Shown: piece by piece, positions 35,101-43,884 of the stretch
Numbering within the stretch: the stretch's first letter is position 1
How the letters are laid out: every line of letters begins with the position of its first letter
Assembly (NCBI RefSeq): GCF_018734325.1
Contig: NZ_CP073754.1
Coordinates: forward strand, 2,170,001-2,234,000
Direction of reading: 5' to 3'
Length of the DNA: 64,000 bases
DNA from: Methylomonas paludis
Lineage (GTDB): Bacteria > Pseudomonadota > Gammaproteobacteria > Methylococcales > Methylomonadaceae
Position numbers and translations under genes: made by a program
The notes under the pieces: model-generated
What the model saw: only the letters and a program-made list of their open reading frames with translations
What the model was told of the DNA's origin: nothing
Database searches by the model: none

Positions 35101-35256
35101 AAATCCCTATAGTATTTGGGATAGCTGATAGCGCTAGACAGCTAGTTTTCAAACTGTTTTCCCTAATAAAATTTATTTTCGGGTTCCCTAGCTTGGTTTT
35201 TAGACTGAGTTATTTCACCCTTCTTGCCGATAGAAATCCCTCAGTATTTGGGATTT
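35101..35256 (+). repeat. Direct pair of palindromic units AAATCCC...AGTATTTGGGAT
   Basis: The unit at 35101-35122 recurs at 35234-35256 with a one-base length change in the spacer. Each unit is itself an inverted repeat (ATCCC/GGGAT and AAATCCC/GGGATTT). Probably two operator-like sites for the same protein. Confidence 0.6.
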
Positions 35257-35705
35257 ACCTCTTACAAAGCCTAAATAGGCATTACCAAAACACGTTCATG
35301 CTATTGCCGCAGACCTTTAGCCAACATTGCCATTGTGTAACGAATTTTTTTTCGTGTTGCTTGCGAAAAATCGCAAATTAGCGATTTATTGCAGAAGACT
35401 ATGAAAAATTTTCAAGGACAATAATCCAGGACAGTCCAAAGGCTTTGAAAATTGATTTCAGTTGGAATCAGCGACGAATTCGGCGCATTGGCATTTTAAT
35501 TTAATTTTTTTTAACCCTATTGCAGCTAATGGCAAATACGACATTTGCTGCAATCGTAATAGCAATCAATTTATGGACAATAGGCACATATCAAAACTAC
35601 TTAATAGGACGACTCATGACGCTTATCAAAATTTCGTTACTGCGGATCAAAAACTTTATTGAAAGCCTTCAAAAATATAACTTACCTGAAGTTAGGAGAA
35701 CAATT

Positions 35706-35921
35706 ATGTCCCGTCTACCCGAGGCTGGTTATCTGCGCTTGGTGCAAATCATCGGCAATTCCAAAGTGCAACCACCGATTCCGGCCATAATTCCGGTCAG
35801 TAAATCCACTTGGTGGGCTGGCATTAAAACCGGGCGCTATCCGGCCCCGGTGAAATTGGGGCCGCGTATCAGTGCTTGGCGGGTGGAAGACATTCGGGCA
35901 TTGATAGAGCGGACAGCCTGA
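35706..35921 (+). CDS. AlpA-family regulator (first copy)
   Basis: 71 residues with the AlpA/MerR-type winged helix seen in satellite and prophage regulators. The core reads ISKSTWWAGIKTGRYPAPVKLGPR-like here as PVSKSTWWAGIKTGRYPAPVKLG, followed by SAWRVEDIRALIE. AlpA proteins activate excision or integrase genes, or control mobile-element genes. I chose ATG at 35706 because TTAGGAG sits directly upstream; the frame is open further but that part is not conserved-looking. It heads the DUF927 module. A second AlpA-like gene is at 52250. Confidence 0.85.
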   Translation: MSRLPEAGYLRLVQIIGNSKVQPPIPAIIPVSKSTWWAGIKTGRYPAPVKLGPRISAWRVEDIRALIERTA

Positions 35922-35938
35922 GGGTGGATGGCTGAAAT

Positions 35939-36391
35939 ATGCTGCAAACCCATTATTACCCGAAATTGCCTCCCTTCGGTAGAGCCTTGGCTTGCAGACT
36001 GCAATCCGTTCATCCGCCCTGGCTGGTGGTGGTCTGCATTGGCCGCGATTGCTGGCAGCGGGCAAGACACTGGCAGAAAAATCAAACCCTATGGGCTTTG
36101 GTCATGCCGGCGTCCAAGCCGGCTTCCTGGTATATCTGGCAGGTGCTTGAACTGTGTGTGCTGATAGACTGGGATATAGGCCCGAGTCGTGATCAGATTA
36201 TTGAACTGGTGAAAATCCTATTGCTCTCCGGTGCTGAGCAAGTCACCGTCCGGCCTTGCTGGGTTGATGTCCGGCAACCGGCTGTCGAGTATGATGCGTC
36301 AAAACCGGTGGGTGAGCGTTGGGTTCAGGTGCGAGAGCAGATCGTCACCTATATTCGTTGTCCGCAGACCGGCATGGCGAGGGCGCTATGA
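35939..36391 (+). CDS. Hypothetical protein preceding the DUF927 gene
   Basis: 150 residues, Trp/Cys-rich first half (LVVVCIGRDCWQRARHWQ, LWALVMPASKPASWYIWQVLELCVLIDWDIGPS) and a basic C-terminal half. No domain recognised. The stop overlaps the DUF927 start as ATGA, and the gene lies 17 bp after alpA, so it belongs to the alpA-DUF927 operon. Confidence 0.65.
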   Translation: MLQTHYYPKLPPFGRALACRLQSVHPPWLVVVCIGRDCWQRARHWQKNQTLWALVMPASKPASWYIWQVLELCVLIDWDIGPSRDQIIELVKILLLSGAEQVTVRPCWVDVRQPAVEYDASKPVGERWVQVREQIVTYIRCPQTGMARAL

Positions 36392-38484
36392 ATGAATTTC
36401 TGCCAGAGACCATTGAGCTGGATTTTCCGGATGATAGCCACACTGCAGTGAGATATGGCAAAAAACCTCTGTCTGACCCTAAACCGGTTGATGGCTCGCG
36501 GATGGGGTTGGTAGTGCTTCCAGAGCCATTGCGGGGAAATACCTCGTTACCGCCGATAGACAAACTTGCTTTAAGTAAGGAACCTGCGTCAGCCAGTGCT
36601 GAGCCACAAAGTATTTTTAACATGGATGAATATACCGGTGTTACTGGTGTTACCGGTGCTACCGCCAGTGAATTCAAGGTTTCCAGCGCTAACCCGATAG
36701 TAACATCGCATGATTTTGGTGTTACCGGAATAGCTAGCGGAAACTCGATAGATCAAAACCAGTTTCCAGATCCCGGCAGCCGTCCTTGTTACCGTGTCTA
36801 TGAAACTGGCTGCGGCCCGAATTTAAGCTGTCCTCCCGGCGTGTATTATCACTGTTTTGGCAAGTCCGCCCCAAAAGCGCCGCCTATCCTCCATGATGTG
36901 CGCCTTTGCGGCGTCCTCCATGTCACCGCGATTGCCCGGAACAAACAAGGGCATGAATTTGGCTTGATTTTAGAATTCAAGGATAAACTCGGCCAGCCTA
37001 AACGTTGGAATATGCCTAGCCGTTTGTTGGGCGGTCGCGGCGATGAATTGCAGAAGGAATTGTTCGATAACGGCCTGGACATCAATTATCTGCAACGTAG
37101 TAAACTGGCCGACTACATCAGCCGGCAATCTCCGGCAAAAACGGTCTGGACAACATCAGTCTGTGGTTGGTTTGACCAGGTATTTGTATTACCGCATCGG
37201 GTGGTAGGGGATGCCACCGAAGACGTTTGGTTTCAAGCGGACTCAGCGCCAAATTTGGTTTCGAATGGTTATCGGGCGTCCGGTTCGCTGCTTGAATGGC
37301 AACATCAGGTCGCCCGGTTTTGTCTGGGTAATCCCTTGCTGTTGTTGAACGTCTCGCAAGCGTTTAGTGGCGCTTTACTGGGTAAATGCCAGTTGGACTG
37401 TGTGGCTGTGCATGTATTTGGTGGTTCGAGTCAAGGCAAAACCAGCGGCATGTTGCTGGCGGGTAGTATCTGGGGCGAACCGAAACGCTATAACCGCTCC
37501 TGGACGGCTACCCTGAATGGCTTGGAATCTGCAGCACTCAGCGTCAATGACGGTTTGTTATGCCTGGACGAAATGAGCAAGGCCGATGCCGCAGATGTGA
37601 GCAAATCCCTGTATATGCTGGCTAACGGCATGGGAAAACAGCGTTCTACTATCAGTGGAAAGACTAAAGCTTTGCACATCTGGCGGGTGTCGATCCTGTC
37701 CAATGGCGAAGAGTCGATAGAGGCGCATTTGCAGAAAGCCGGCCTATCCGCCAAAGCCGGGGAACTGGTGCGTTTTCTGCAGTTGCCGGTGTTTGGTCTG
37801 TATGGTGCTTTCAGTGAACTGCATGGCATGAAGTCCGGTCGGGAGTTTTCGGCGCTGCTGGCCCGCAATGCGGCGCACGTTCACGGTAGCGCCGGGCTGG
37901 CCTTTCTGGAAAAACTCACAAGGGATGAACGCGATTTCTCTGAATATTTGGATCGTTTTCTGGCTATCTTCGAAAAACAGCATGGCCCATTATCACCGCA
38001 AGAAGGCCGGGCGGCACGGGGATTTGCCTTGATCGGCCTGGCCGGTGAACTGGCTAGCGAATATGGCGTAACCGGCTGGCCGGAACGAGCGGCAATGGAT
38101 GCCGCGCTGGTATGTTTTGGCGAGTGGCGCAAACATCGTGGCCCCGGTGAGCTGGAGCCCAAAAAACTGATCGAAGCTGTCCGCCAGTATATTGAACTGT
38201 ATGGCGACTCACGCTTTACTAAAACGGATGACAATTCTCGTTTACATGGTGAACGTTCCGGTTACTGGCGTATGACAGACCAAGGCTACAAACAATGGTT
38301 GTTCAGCTCTGCCGGTTTGAAAAAGGCGATTGGGAATACGGATTTCCAGCCAGCCGTGCAACTATTGATCAAGGAAGGCGTGTTGAAACGTGGCCCAAAA
38401 AAGTACGTCACGCTGGTGAAAATCCTGGGCGTACCAGACTGGTTTTACGTGATTCAGCTTCAGGATGACGATCATGCTGGATGA
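36388..38484 (+). CDS. DUF927 domain protein, replication helicase-like
   Basis: 698 residues. DUF927 ATPase core: VWTTSVCGWFD near 255, Walker-A-like FGGSSQGKTSGM near 347, LLCLDEMSKADAADV near 390 and SILSNGEESIEAHL near 440. DUF927 proteins of plasmids and satellites look like primase-associated superfamily 3-type helicases for element replication. The N-terminal 180 residues hold a VTGVTGAT repeat made of 9-bp DNA repeats and a Cys-rich patch (GCGPNLSCPPGVYYHCFG). ATG at 36388 overlaps the previous stop. Confidence 0.82.
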   Translation: MNEFLPETIELDFPDDSHTAVRYGKKPLSDPKPVDGSRMGLVVLPEPLRGNTSLPPIDKLALSKEPASASAEPQSIFNMDEYTGVTGVTGATASEFKVSSANPIVTSHDFGVTGIASGNSIDQNQFPDPGSRPCYRVYETGCGPNLSCPPGVYYHCFGKSAPKAPPILHDVRLCGVLHVTAIARNKQGHEFGLILEFKDKLGQPKRWNMPSRLLGGRGDELQKELFDNGLDINYLQRSKLADYISRQSPAKTVWTTSVCGWFDQVFVLPHRVVGDATEDVWFQADSAPNLVSNGYRASGSLLEWQHQVARFCLGNPLLLLNVSQAFSGALLGKCQLDCVAVHVFGGSSQGKTSGMLLAGSIWGEPKRYNRSWTATLNGLESAALSVNDGLLCLDEMSKADAADVSKSLYMLANGMGKQRSTISGKTKALHIWRVSILSNGEESIEAHLQKAGLSAKAGELVRFLQLPVFGLYGAFSELHGMKSGREFSALLARNAAHVHGSAGLAFLEKLTRDERDFSEYLDRFLAIFEKQHGPLSPQEGRAARGFALIGLAGELASEYGVTGWPERAAMDAALVCFGEWRKHRGPGELEPKKLIEAVRQYIELYGDSRFTKTDDNSRLHGERSGYWRMTDQGYKQWLFSSAGLKKAIGNTDFQPAVQLLIKEGVLKRGPKKYVTLVKILGVPDWFYVIQLQDDDHAG
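36637..36663 (+). repeat. 9-bp tandem repeat GGTGTTACY (three units) in the DUF927 gene
   Basis: GGTGTTACT, GGTGTTACC, GGTGCTACC in tandem; a further half-copy lies at 36718-36728. The first 18 bp occur as an exact reverse complement at 38548-38565, past most of the gene. Confidence 0.85.
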
Positions 38485-38968
38485 AGTGATCAATTATTAT
38501 CTGCAATCAGCCGAAACGCTTGCAGTGACCGCTTTCCCTGAAAATACGGTAACACCAGTAACACCCGCCATAAATTCGGTATTACCGCTACAAGCCGCAG
38601 CAGCACAGGCGGTAATACCGGTAACACCTGAAAAACGAGTAACGCAAACAAAATCCAAAAACGAGCTGTTAGCATCGGATAAGGCAAAACTATTGTCATA
38701 CCTCGACGCCATCGGCGAAACTGATCAGGAAATGATCAATGATTTTTTGGACGAATGCGCCGGTAATCCGGAAATTTTGATATATTCCTTGCAGTTGGCT
38801 GAGGATACTTTACGGGTTAGGCGTGGCGATACCGCTGGCTTGGTGCGTTGCATGGGGTGTAAGCACTTAACTGTTGATACCTGTAATTTGTTTGGCTGGC
38901 GGATTGTGCTTGATAAATGGCGGCGGTGTGCGGATTTTGATCAAAATAGAGATGGACCGATAATTTAA
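38474..38968 (+). CDS. Small protein with C-terminal zinc-type cysteine cluster
   Basis: 164 residues (167 if ATG 38465 is used). ATG 38474 has AGGA 8 nt upstream and overlaps the DUF927 gene by 11 nt. The first third is a low-complexity VTPVTP/VIPVTP segment encoded by inverted copies of the DUF927 9-bp repeats. The last third has RCMGCKHLTVDTCNLFGW...WRRCADF, four cysteines likely to bind zinc. Function unknown; conserved position in the module suggests a replication or mobilisation accessory role. Confidence 0.65.
   Translation: MLDEVINYYLQSAETLAVTAFPENTVTPVTPAINSVLPLQAAAAQAVIPVTPEKRVTQTKSKNELLASDKAKLLSYLDAIGETDQEMINDFLDECAGNPEILIYSLQLAEDTLRVRRGDTAGLVRCMGCKHLTVDTCNLFGWRIVLDKWRRCADFDQNRDGPII
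38548..38628 (-). repeat. Inverted copies of the 9-bp GGTGTTACC repeat
   Basis: 38548-38565 is the exact reverse complement of 36637-36654. 38611-38628 is a further imperfect copy (GGTAATACCGGTAACACC). With 36637-36663 they bracket the ATPase part of the DUF927 gene. Confidence 0.85.
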
Positions 38969-39091
38969 TTTGGCTGTATTTCTCTGAGACCGGCAATCGG
39001 ATCTGGCTCTAACACATTTAGGCTGCCTTTTATCCTGATTTAAGCAATCTGCGTTTATAATTAAGGTCTTTCTGCCTCAAGGAATGAACCC

Positions 39092-39397
39092 ATGGCCAGA
39101 CCTTATTCACATACCCAGTTTTTCCGGAGGGTTCCCAATGCGCTGTTGGCGCGTTATTTTCAGGATAAGCATGGGGTTTTGCTGGACGTTGATTTTACTA
39201 AGCTAAAAGAAACTGAGGTAGAGCTTGTTTTTAAAGGGTTTAATGCCTTATCTGAAGAGAAACATTTGGCGATTGAAGCCGAATGCCAGAACATTGATGG
39301 CATGACCTGTAAAGGTGGTATTACCGCTTTGGCTGATGAGGCAGGTTTTCATCTGGATAGCCATTTTCTCCAGGCAATTGAAGATACTCATGGCTAA
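39092..39397 (+). CDS. Unknown protein, short paralogue of the next gene
   Basis: 101 residues beginning MARPYSHTQFFRRVPNALLARYF. It aligns with the first 100 residues of the next protein (YSTRSFFRQMPNAWLDLYF; LKETEVELVFKGFNALSEEKH versus MKETKPDALFDAWLELSDSQRKH). It ends where the longer protein continues, so it is either a truncated duplicate or a separate short subunit. The next gene's ATG overlaps its end by 8 nt, so the two are translationally coupled. Confidence 0.6.
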   Translation: MARPYSHTQFFRRVPNALLARYFQDKHGVLLDVDFTKLKETEVELVFKGFNALSEEKHLAIEAECQNIDGMTCKGGITALADEAGFHLDSHFLQAIEDTHG

Positions 39398-40604
39398 AAA
39401 TTATTCGACAAGGAGTTTCTTTCGGCAAATGCCTAATGCTTGGCTGGATTTGTATTTTAAAAGCAAAGGTATGTTTGTTGATTTGGATTTTTCAGCAATG
39501 AAAGAGACAAAACCGGATGCCCTATTTGATGCATGGTTAGAGTTATCAGATAGTCAACGTAAACATCTTGATGCCGAGTTGCTCGAAATTTTCGAGATGT
39601 GTAATGCTAAAGGATTTCAGGCGATCATTGATGAAATGCATTGGCAGTTTCGCAATTACCCAGAAGAAATAGTCGCTTATGTAGAATTATTATCCTCCTT
39701 GCCCAACCATTTTGAACGGGCGATGTTTACTTTTTTATCATTCACTATGTGCTGGCCAGGAGCGGTTCGGTTTCACCATGCCGATGTGCTTACCTACTGG
39801 CGTAAACGTAACCATCTACCTAATAAACCAGCAGCAGTCGATGAAGACAGCCTTAAACAATTAGCAATGGAGATTGCAAACTACTACCACACTATTGAAG
39901 GTCGAGGCAAAAACTGTGTAGTTGAGCCTTTTCGTCGTGGAGAGTTAGATTATTTCTTTGCTTATCCAGAAGATTACTCTCAACGAAGCATTGAATGGGT
40001 GGATGGTGACTTCAATCATCGCCCGCATAATCCTGCTCTTGAAGTGGTTTTTGTTTATTCACAAAAAGAAGGTTCTTTGGACTTGAATTTTCGCGGTTCC
40101 AAAAAACCATTGGAAATTTTACAGGGGATGTTCTGTACGACGATCCTTAAATTAAAGGAATTACCTCCTGACCCAAAAGATGTTCGGGTTTATAACCTAA
40201 ATCCTTTGCGATCTAAAAGTTTTAATTTTGTATATAGAATGAGTAGTCGTATTCAATCAGTGACAGTAAAAAAGCTAAGGTTGTCCTCTCGCCATAAGAA
40301 AGGTGATCGGATTACCGTTGAAGCCGATACCAATGATGACTCTAAAGCAATTTATGCTTTGTTGGAAAAATTAGGTAAATCAATTCCGCTACATCAATTT
40401 AATGTTTCCCAGGTTGAGCTTATAGCAATATTACAGTCCGATCCTGAAAAACCAACCAAGTCCATAACTATCCGGATTAGTCATCCAAATTCTTGTTCAT
40501 TGAAATATGATGAAGTAGATTTACAATTACGCAAAATGTTAGCGGATTCTGGAATTGAGCCTAAACCTGAATCCGAAATTGCTATCCCATGGGATAGCGA
40601 TTAG
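39390..40604 (+). CDS. Unknown 404-residue protein of a three-gene cluster
   Basis: 404 residues, no signal peptide or membrane segment, no nucleotide-binding motif seen. The N-terminal region (YSTRSFFRQMPNAWLDLYF, AMKETKPDALFDAWLEL) is shared with the preceding short protein. The middle is Phe/Trp-rich (FERAMFTFLSFTMCWPGAVRFHHAD) and the C-terminal region is beta-rich. ATG at 39390 fits the overlap with the upstream gene; the longer opening (39315) runs inside it. The next gene starts 2 bp later, so the three form one operon. I do not recognise the family; such pairs occur in accessory islands. Confidence 0.65.
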   Translation: MAKNYSTRSFFRQMPNAWLDLYFKSKGMFVDLDFSAMKETKPDALFDAWLELSDSQRKHLDAELLEIFEMCNAKGFQAIIDEMHWQFRNYPEEIVAYVELLSSLPNHFERAMFTFLSFTMCWPGAVRFHHADVLTYWRKRNHLPNKPAAVDEDSLKQLAMEIANYYHTIEGRGKNCVVEPFRRGELDYFFAYPEDYSQRSIEWVDGDFNHRPHNPALEVVFVYSQKEGSLDLNFRGSKKPLEILQGMFCTTILKLKELPPDPKDVRVYNLNPLRSKSFNFVYRMSSRIQSVTVKKLRLSSRHKKGDRITVEADTNDDSKAIYALLEKLGKSIPLHQFNVSQVELIAILQSDPEKPTKSITIRISHPNSCSLKYDEVDLQLRKMLADSGIEPKPESEIAIPWDSD

Positions 40605-40606
40605 TC

Positions 40607-41395
40607 ATGAGACCAGTGGACGCAGTGATTGAACTTTTTGACCGATTTGCAGCTTACCAAACCGAAAAGGTATTCATAACTGAAGCGGAACTGTCTGATT
40701 GGCCTATTGCTGCTTATTCGGCAATGAAAAAGCAACGTATCATCAGCAAGGCGAAAGCTGCAAAAAGTGCTGTGTGTCCTGGTTGTGAGCAAGAATGCAT
40801 TATGCCGGTACATGTGTTACCTGATGATTACCGAACTCCAGAACTGTTTGTATTATGCGATAAGCGTAGTGACACCAACCGGGTAAAGATAAAGGCAACA
40901 GATTTAATGCAATGGTATTGTAATGCCGAAGCGATATGCCGGTTTATTGCTGATGCTTTGGGTCTCAGGCGCACTGAACAAACTTCAGACTTGGCTAACC
41001 ATTGGTATATTGGCGTGGCTACCGGGAATAAACGCAGCCAAATGTTATGTTTGCAGGTTGATGATTTTTGTATGCTGGTGGCTGGGGGTAACGCTTTACC
41101 CCTTGCGGATTTTATTAGATTCGATAGTGAGCTTTATACACTGGATGTCGGTATGCTCACTAAGTTGGTCGACACTGCCAATACTGCTGATGATCGTTAT
41201 ACGCCAAGTACTGCCAAACAGGAGGTGCGAAAGCAGGAAACCCAAGAGATGTATAGGGATTGGCAGAAGGAATATAAGAAGTTAAAGCGTGCGAATACGA
41301 ATATGAAAGATACGGATATTGCTAGGAAGATTTCCCGAATGGTCATTGCAAGTGGTCGAAGTGCGGATACCATCCGGAAATGGATGGTGAAGTGA
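40607..41395 (+). CDS. Unknown protein with zinc ribbon and C-terminal helix-turn-helix-like region
   Basis: 262 residues. A CPGCEQEC motif near residue 63 suggests zinc binding. The N-terminal part (AELSDWPIAAYSAMKKQRII) looks like a winged helix, and the end (MKDTDIARKISRMVIASGRSADTIRKWMVK) reads like a DNA-binding helix-turn-helix of the kind fused to recombinases and regulators. It starts 2 bp after the 404-residue gene. The two-domain nucleic-acid-binding look and fixed coupling suggest it is the sensor or regulator of the cluster; that is inference. Confidence 0.6.
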   Translation: MRPVDAVIELFDRFAAYQTEKVFITEAELSDWPIAAYSAMKKQRIISKAKAAKSAVCPGCEQECIMPVHVLPDDYRTPELFVLCDKRSDTNRVKIKATDLMQWYCNAEAICRFIADALGLRRTEQTSDLANHWYIGVATGNKRSQMLCLQVDDFCMLVAGGNALPLADFIRFDSELYTLDVGMLTKLVDTANTADDRYTPSTAKQEVRKQETQEMYRDWQKEYKKLKRANTNMKDTDIARKISRMVIASGRSADTIRKWMVK

Positions 41396-41576
41396 TTTAA
41401 AAAAATACTGAATTAAGTAACGTTGTCACACACTCAATATATGTGTTTTTACAAGAAAGTTTTGAAAATGTGTACTTGAAAATAATAATTTGTTTTCAGT
41501 GAACATAGTGTATGTATTGTCCAACCTTAATTCTTATTTAATATTAAGAGTAAATATCAAGCTTGAGAGTTTAACC

Positions 41577-43676
41577 ATGCCTTCATTTAGTGAATTCCTT
41601 TTACAAATTCAAAACATAGACAACATTAATGCTATTCCTTATCGTAAAGACTTAGTTGAATATGATAATTACGTTTACATAGGATGTGGAAATTCACCTG
41701 CCAAAGGGTTACTTCTTAACAACAAAGTAAACGAAATGAAATATTCATCTGTAACGAGGCTAGTCTTAGATATGCCAGATGACATTTTGGATAACTGGGT
41801 GGTATGGCACCAAAGACCTCTCACTCCTGTTCAAACACTAGAAAAAATTGTACTTGTTGTTGAAGATGCGAGTCCAGATTCTATTTTAACTCTATTCATC
41901 TTATTGGCCAAACTCAACGGGGTAGATTCTTCAGAGATTCCAGCAAAATGGCTAGCTGCTATTGATAACTGGGAGAAAATAGGAAATGCTTTTAATCCTG
42001 AAACATCATGGTGCGCCCTCTCTTCATCACTTATTCATGCCCGTTTTCCTAAAAATCATCCAATTGATGACACAATTTATAGAACCACATGGAAAGATGC
42101 TTTACGTTTTCTTTCTGAATGTATAAGTGAGAATCATAATCCAGAAAATCTCCCGAGTATGTTTCATCTTGAGCAATGGAGAGCTGCTAACGCAGCGTTA
42201 AAACAAGAGAGACTTGCTTATCTAGATTGGTTAACTCATGCCACTATCGTGCAGGTTTCATTACCACTTAGCCATGGTCTTCGAAGGCGCCTGCTTGATG
42301 CACTTATCTTCGTAGAAGACGAAGCAACTGGTGCAGCCAAGACCTACTATCGTAATGATCGAGAGAATTCACCAATGGGAGAAGGATTTGGCTTTGCAGC
42401 GCACTATCGACCAACAGCAAAACCCGGTGATAATATTACTATATCTGTTGATCCTTTTACAGGGACTAACCTTTATGAATTATGGACTGAACTTGAACAT
42501 CTAGAGAGTTTAGCTTGGCAAGCCGCTGGGGAAATTAGACCGACGGATGATCCACGTCTTGTAAACACAATTATTGGGAATACATTTAATGAACCATGGT
42601 TCATTAATTTAGACAAAACATTGATTGCTGCACCAAGAGAACTAAGTGAAGGCCGTCCAGGTTCAAAACTTTCTTGGAATGATGTAAGAGAAGCAATTTG
42701 GCGTGTGTATTATCCGCTACAGGATGCAATGGTACACACGATACCAGGCAGTTCCATTTTGGTACCTTTGAATAATTTAAGATATGAATCAATTTCAGAT
42801 ACTGGTCAAGACAATACATATTCGAAGCGATTTTTGATAGCACACTGGCCACATGGGAATTCAAGCAGAGTTACAACATACGCACTTTCAAACGCGCCAA
42901 TTACTTACCGAATACTTGCCGGGATGATTCAAAATAATCCTAATGAGCATCATTCACTTGATGATCTTCCAAATCCAGATACTTGGCAATTCATATCGCT
43001 AAGTGGTGGATTTGCACTAGTTACAGGAAAAGGACTGTTTGTACTTGATGATTGGAGTCAAAACAAACTTAACATCCAGGCGATACGTGATACTTTCAAT
43101 TCTGCCGCAATCTTAGATAATAAATTGCGTGCGCTGAATATTGAACAGTTAAAGCCATTGCTTGAGCGCGTAAGCATAATTTTAAGAAAAAAAGGGAATC
43201 GTAGCGGTATTAGTGAAGCTTTATATGAAGCAAGTATGGTTAGAACAACACTAGCTGAACTTCGGGGTAATCATGTAATTCCTCCCGAGGATATTGATGC
43301 TTGCGCTATAAAAAACGCACTTGAAAATAGGTGGGCACTTGTTCAAAGACTTGCCGCGATTGATTCTGAAGCTCAAGCGTTGGAAAATTCAATGCGGACT
43401 TTGATTGAGTTGGGTACGAACCAAATTAATCGCTGGATAGGAGTTCAAGGTTTTGCCTTAGTAGTCGCCCTAGGTTTAGCTGAACCAGTCGCAAAGTTCA
43501 GCGAAAAAATAATGAAAGTTAGCAATGGACAAGCTGATGCATTTGGTGAGCATATTTTAATTTCTGCAACAGCGATTTTTATTTTTTTATTATCAGTGTT
43601 CTCTGCATGGAAACGTCGTGAAGATCCCATTATCAAAAATAAAAGAATTTCGCAATCAAGAACAGATGATGGCTAA
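41577..43676 (+). CDS. Unknown 699-residue protein with two C-terminal membrane segments
   Basis: Starts at ATG 41577 (MPSFSEFLLQIQ) with GAGAG upstream; the frame opening at 41490 is in the AT-rich leader. A soluble N-terminal region contains YIGCGNSPAKGLLLNNKV and IVLVVEDASPDSILTLFILL. There is a long unrecognised middle, then two hydrophobic segments near the end (WIGVQGFALVVALGLAEPV and ISATAIFIFLLSVFSAW) before a basic tail KRREDP. Orphan gene with its own leader, more AT-rich than DISARM. The soluble-plus-C-terminal-anchor design is typical of stand-alone defence effectors, but I know no matching family. Confidence 0.6.
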   Translation: MPSFSEFLLQIQNIDNINAIPYRKDLVEYDNYVYIGCGNSPAKGLLLNNKVNEMKYSSVTRLVLDMPDDILDNWVVWHQRPLTPVQTLEKIVLVVEDASPDSILTLFILLAKLNGVDSSEIPAKWLAAIDNWEKIGNAFNPETSWCALSSSLIHARFPKNHPIDDTIYRTTWKDALRFLSECISENHNPENLPSMFHLEQWRAANAALKQERLAYLDWLTHATIVQVSLPLSHGLRRRLLDALIFVEDEATGAAKTYYRNDRENSPMGEGFGFAAHYRPTAKPGDNITISVDPFTGTNLYELWTELEHLESLAWQAAGEIRPTDDPRLVNTIIGNTFNEPWFINLDKTLIAAPRELSEGRPGSKLSWNDVREAIWRVYYPLQDAMVHTIPGSSILVPLNNLRYESISDTGQDNTYSKRFLIAHWPHGNSSRVTTYALSNAPITYRILAGMIQNNPNEHHSLDDLPNPDTWQFISLSGGFALVTGKGLFVLDDWSQNKLNIQAIRDTFNSAAILDNKLRALNIEQLKPLLERVSIILRKKGNRSGISEALYEASMVRTTLAELRGNHVIPPEDIDACAIKNALENRWALVQRLAAIDSEAQALENSMRTLIELGTNQINRWIGVQGFALVVALGLAEPVAKFSEKIMKVSNGQADAFGEHILISATAIFIFLLSVFSAWKRREDPIIKNKRISQSRTDDG

Positions 43677-43884
43677 GATACTGGAGAAGAAAAGATTATA
43701 AAAACTCACTTCACAAAGATTAACCCTAGTATTTAAATTAGACATGTTAAAATACCATGAACAACAGGTTGATGACTTGGTAAACAATTATCTATGAATA
43801 AAATATGGTTTTATAACCTATAGGGTGAAACTTAACCTATGAAACAAAAATCAATACTAATTTCTTGAGAAATTAGAAATAATC

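Larger units (their letters stand above)
34678..35705. other. 1-kb gene-free, inverted-repeat-rich region (candidate oriT / control region)
   Basis: No gene-like frame. It is AT-rich and holds several inverted repeats built on the same AAATCCC/GGGATTT half-site (34703-34723, 35103-35122, 35234-35256), CCCTA-TAGGG palindromes near 34869-34881 and 34905-34916, a separate 8-bp GC-richer hairpin (35047-35066) and AAATCGC/GCGATTT at 35368-35387. It sits between divergent mobI-like and alpA genes, so it probably contains both promoters and binding sites for one element-encoded protein. Confidence 0.55.

Noticed and set aside
35520-35705. N-terminal extension of the first AlpA protein
   Set aside because: A strong ribosome site directly precedes ATG 35706 and the added residues do not look like part of the family.
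36637-36663. Short tandem repeats as a CRISPR array
   Set aside because: Units are 9 bp, contiguous and inside coding frames; no spacers, no cas genes.
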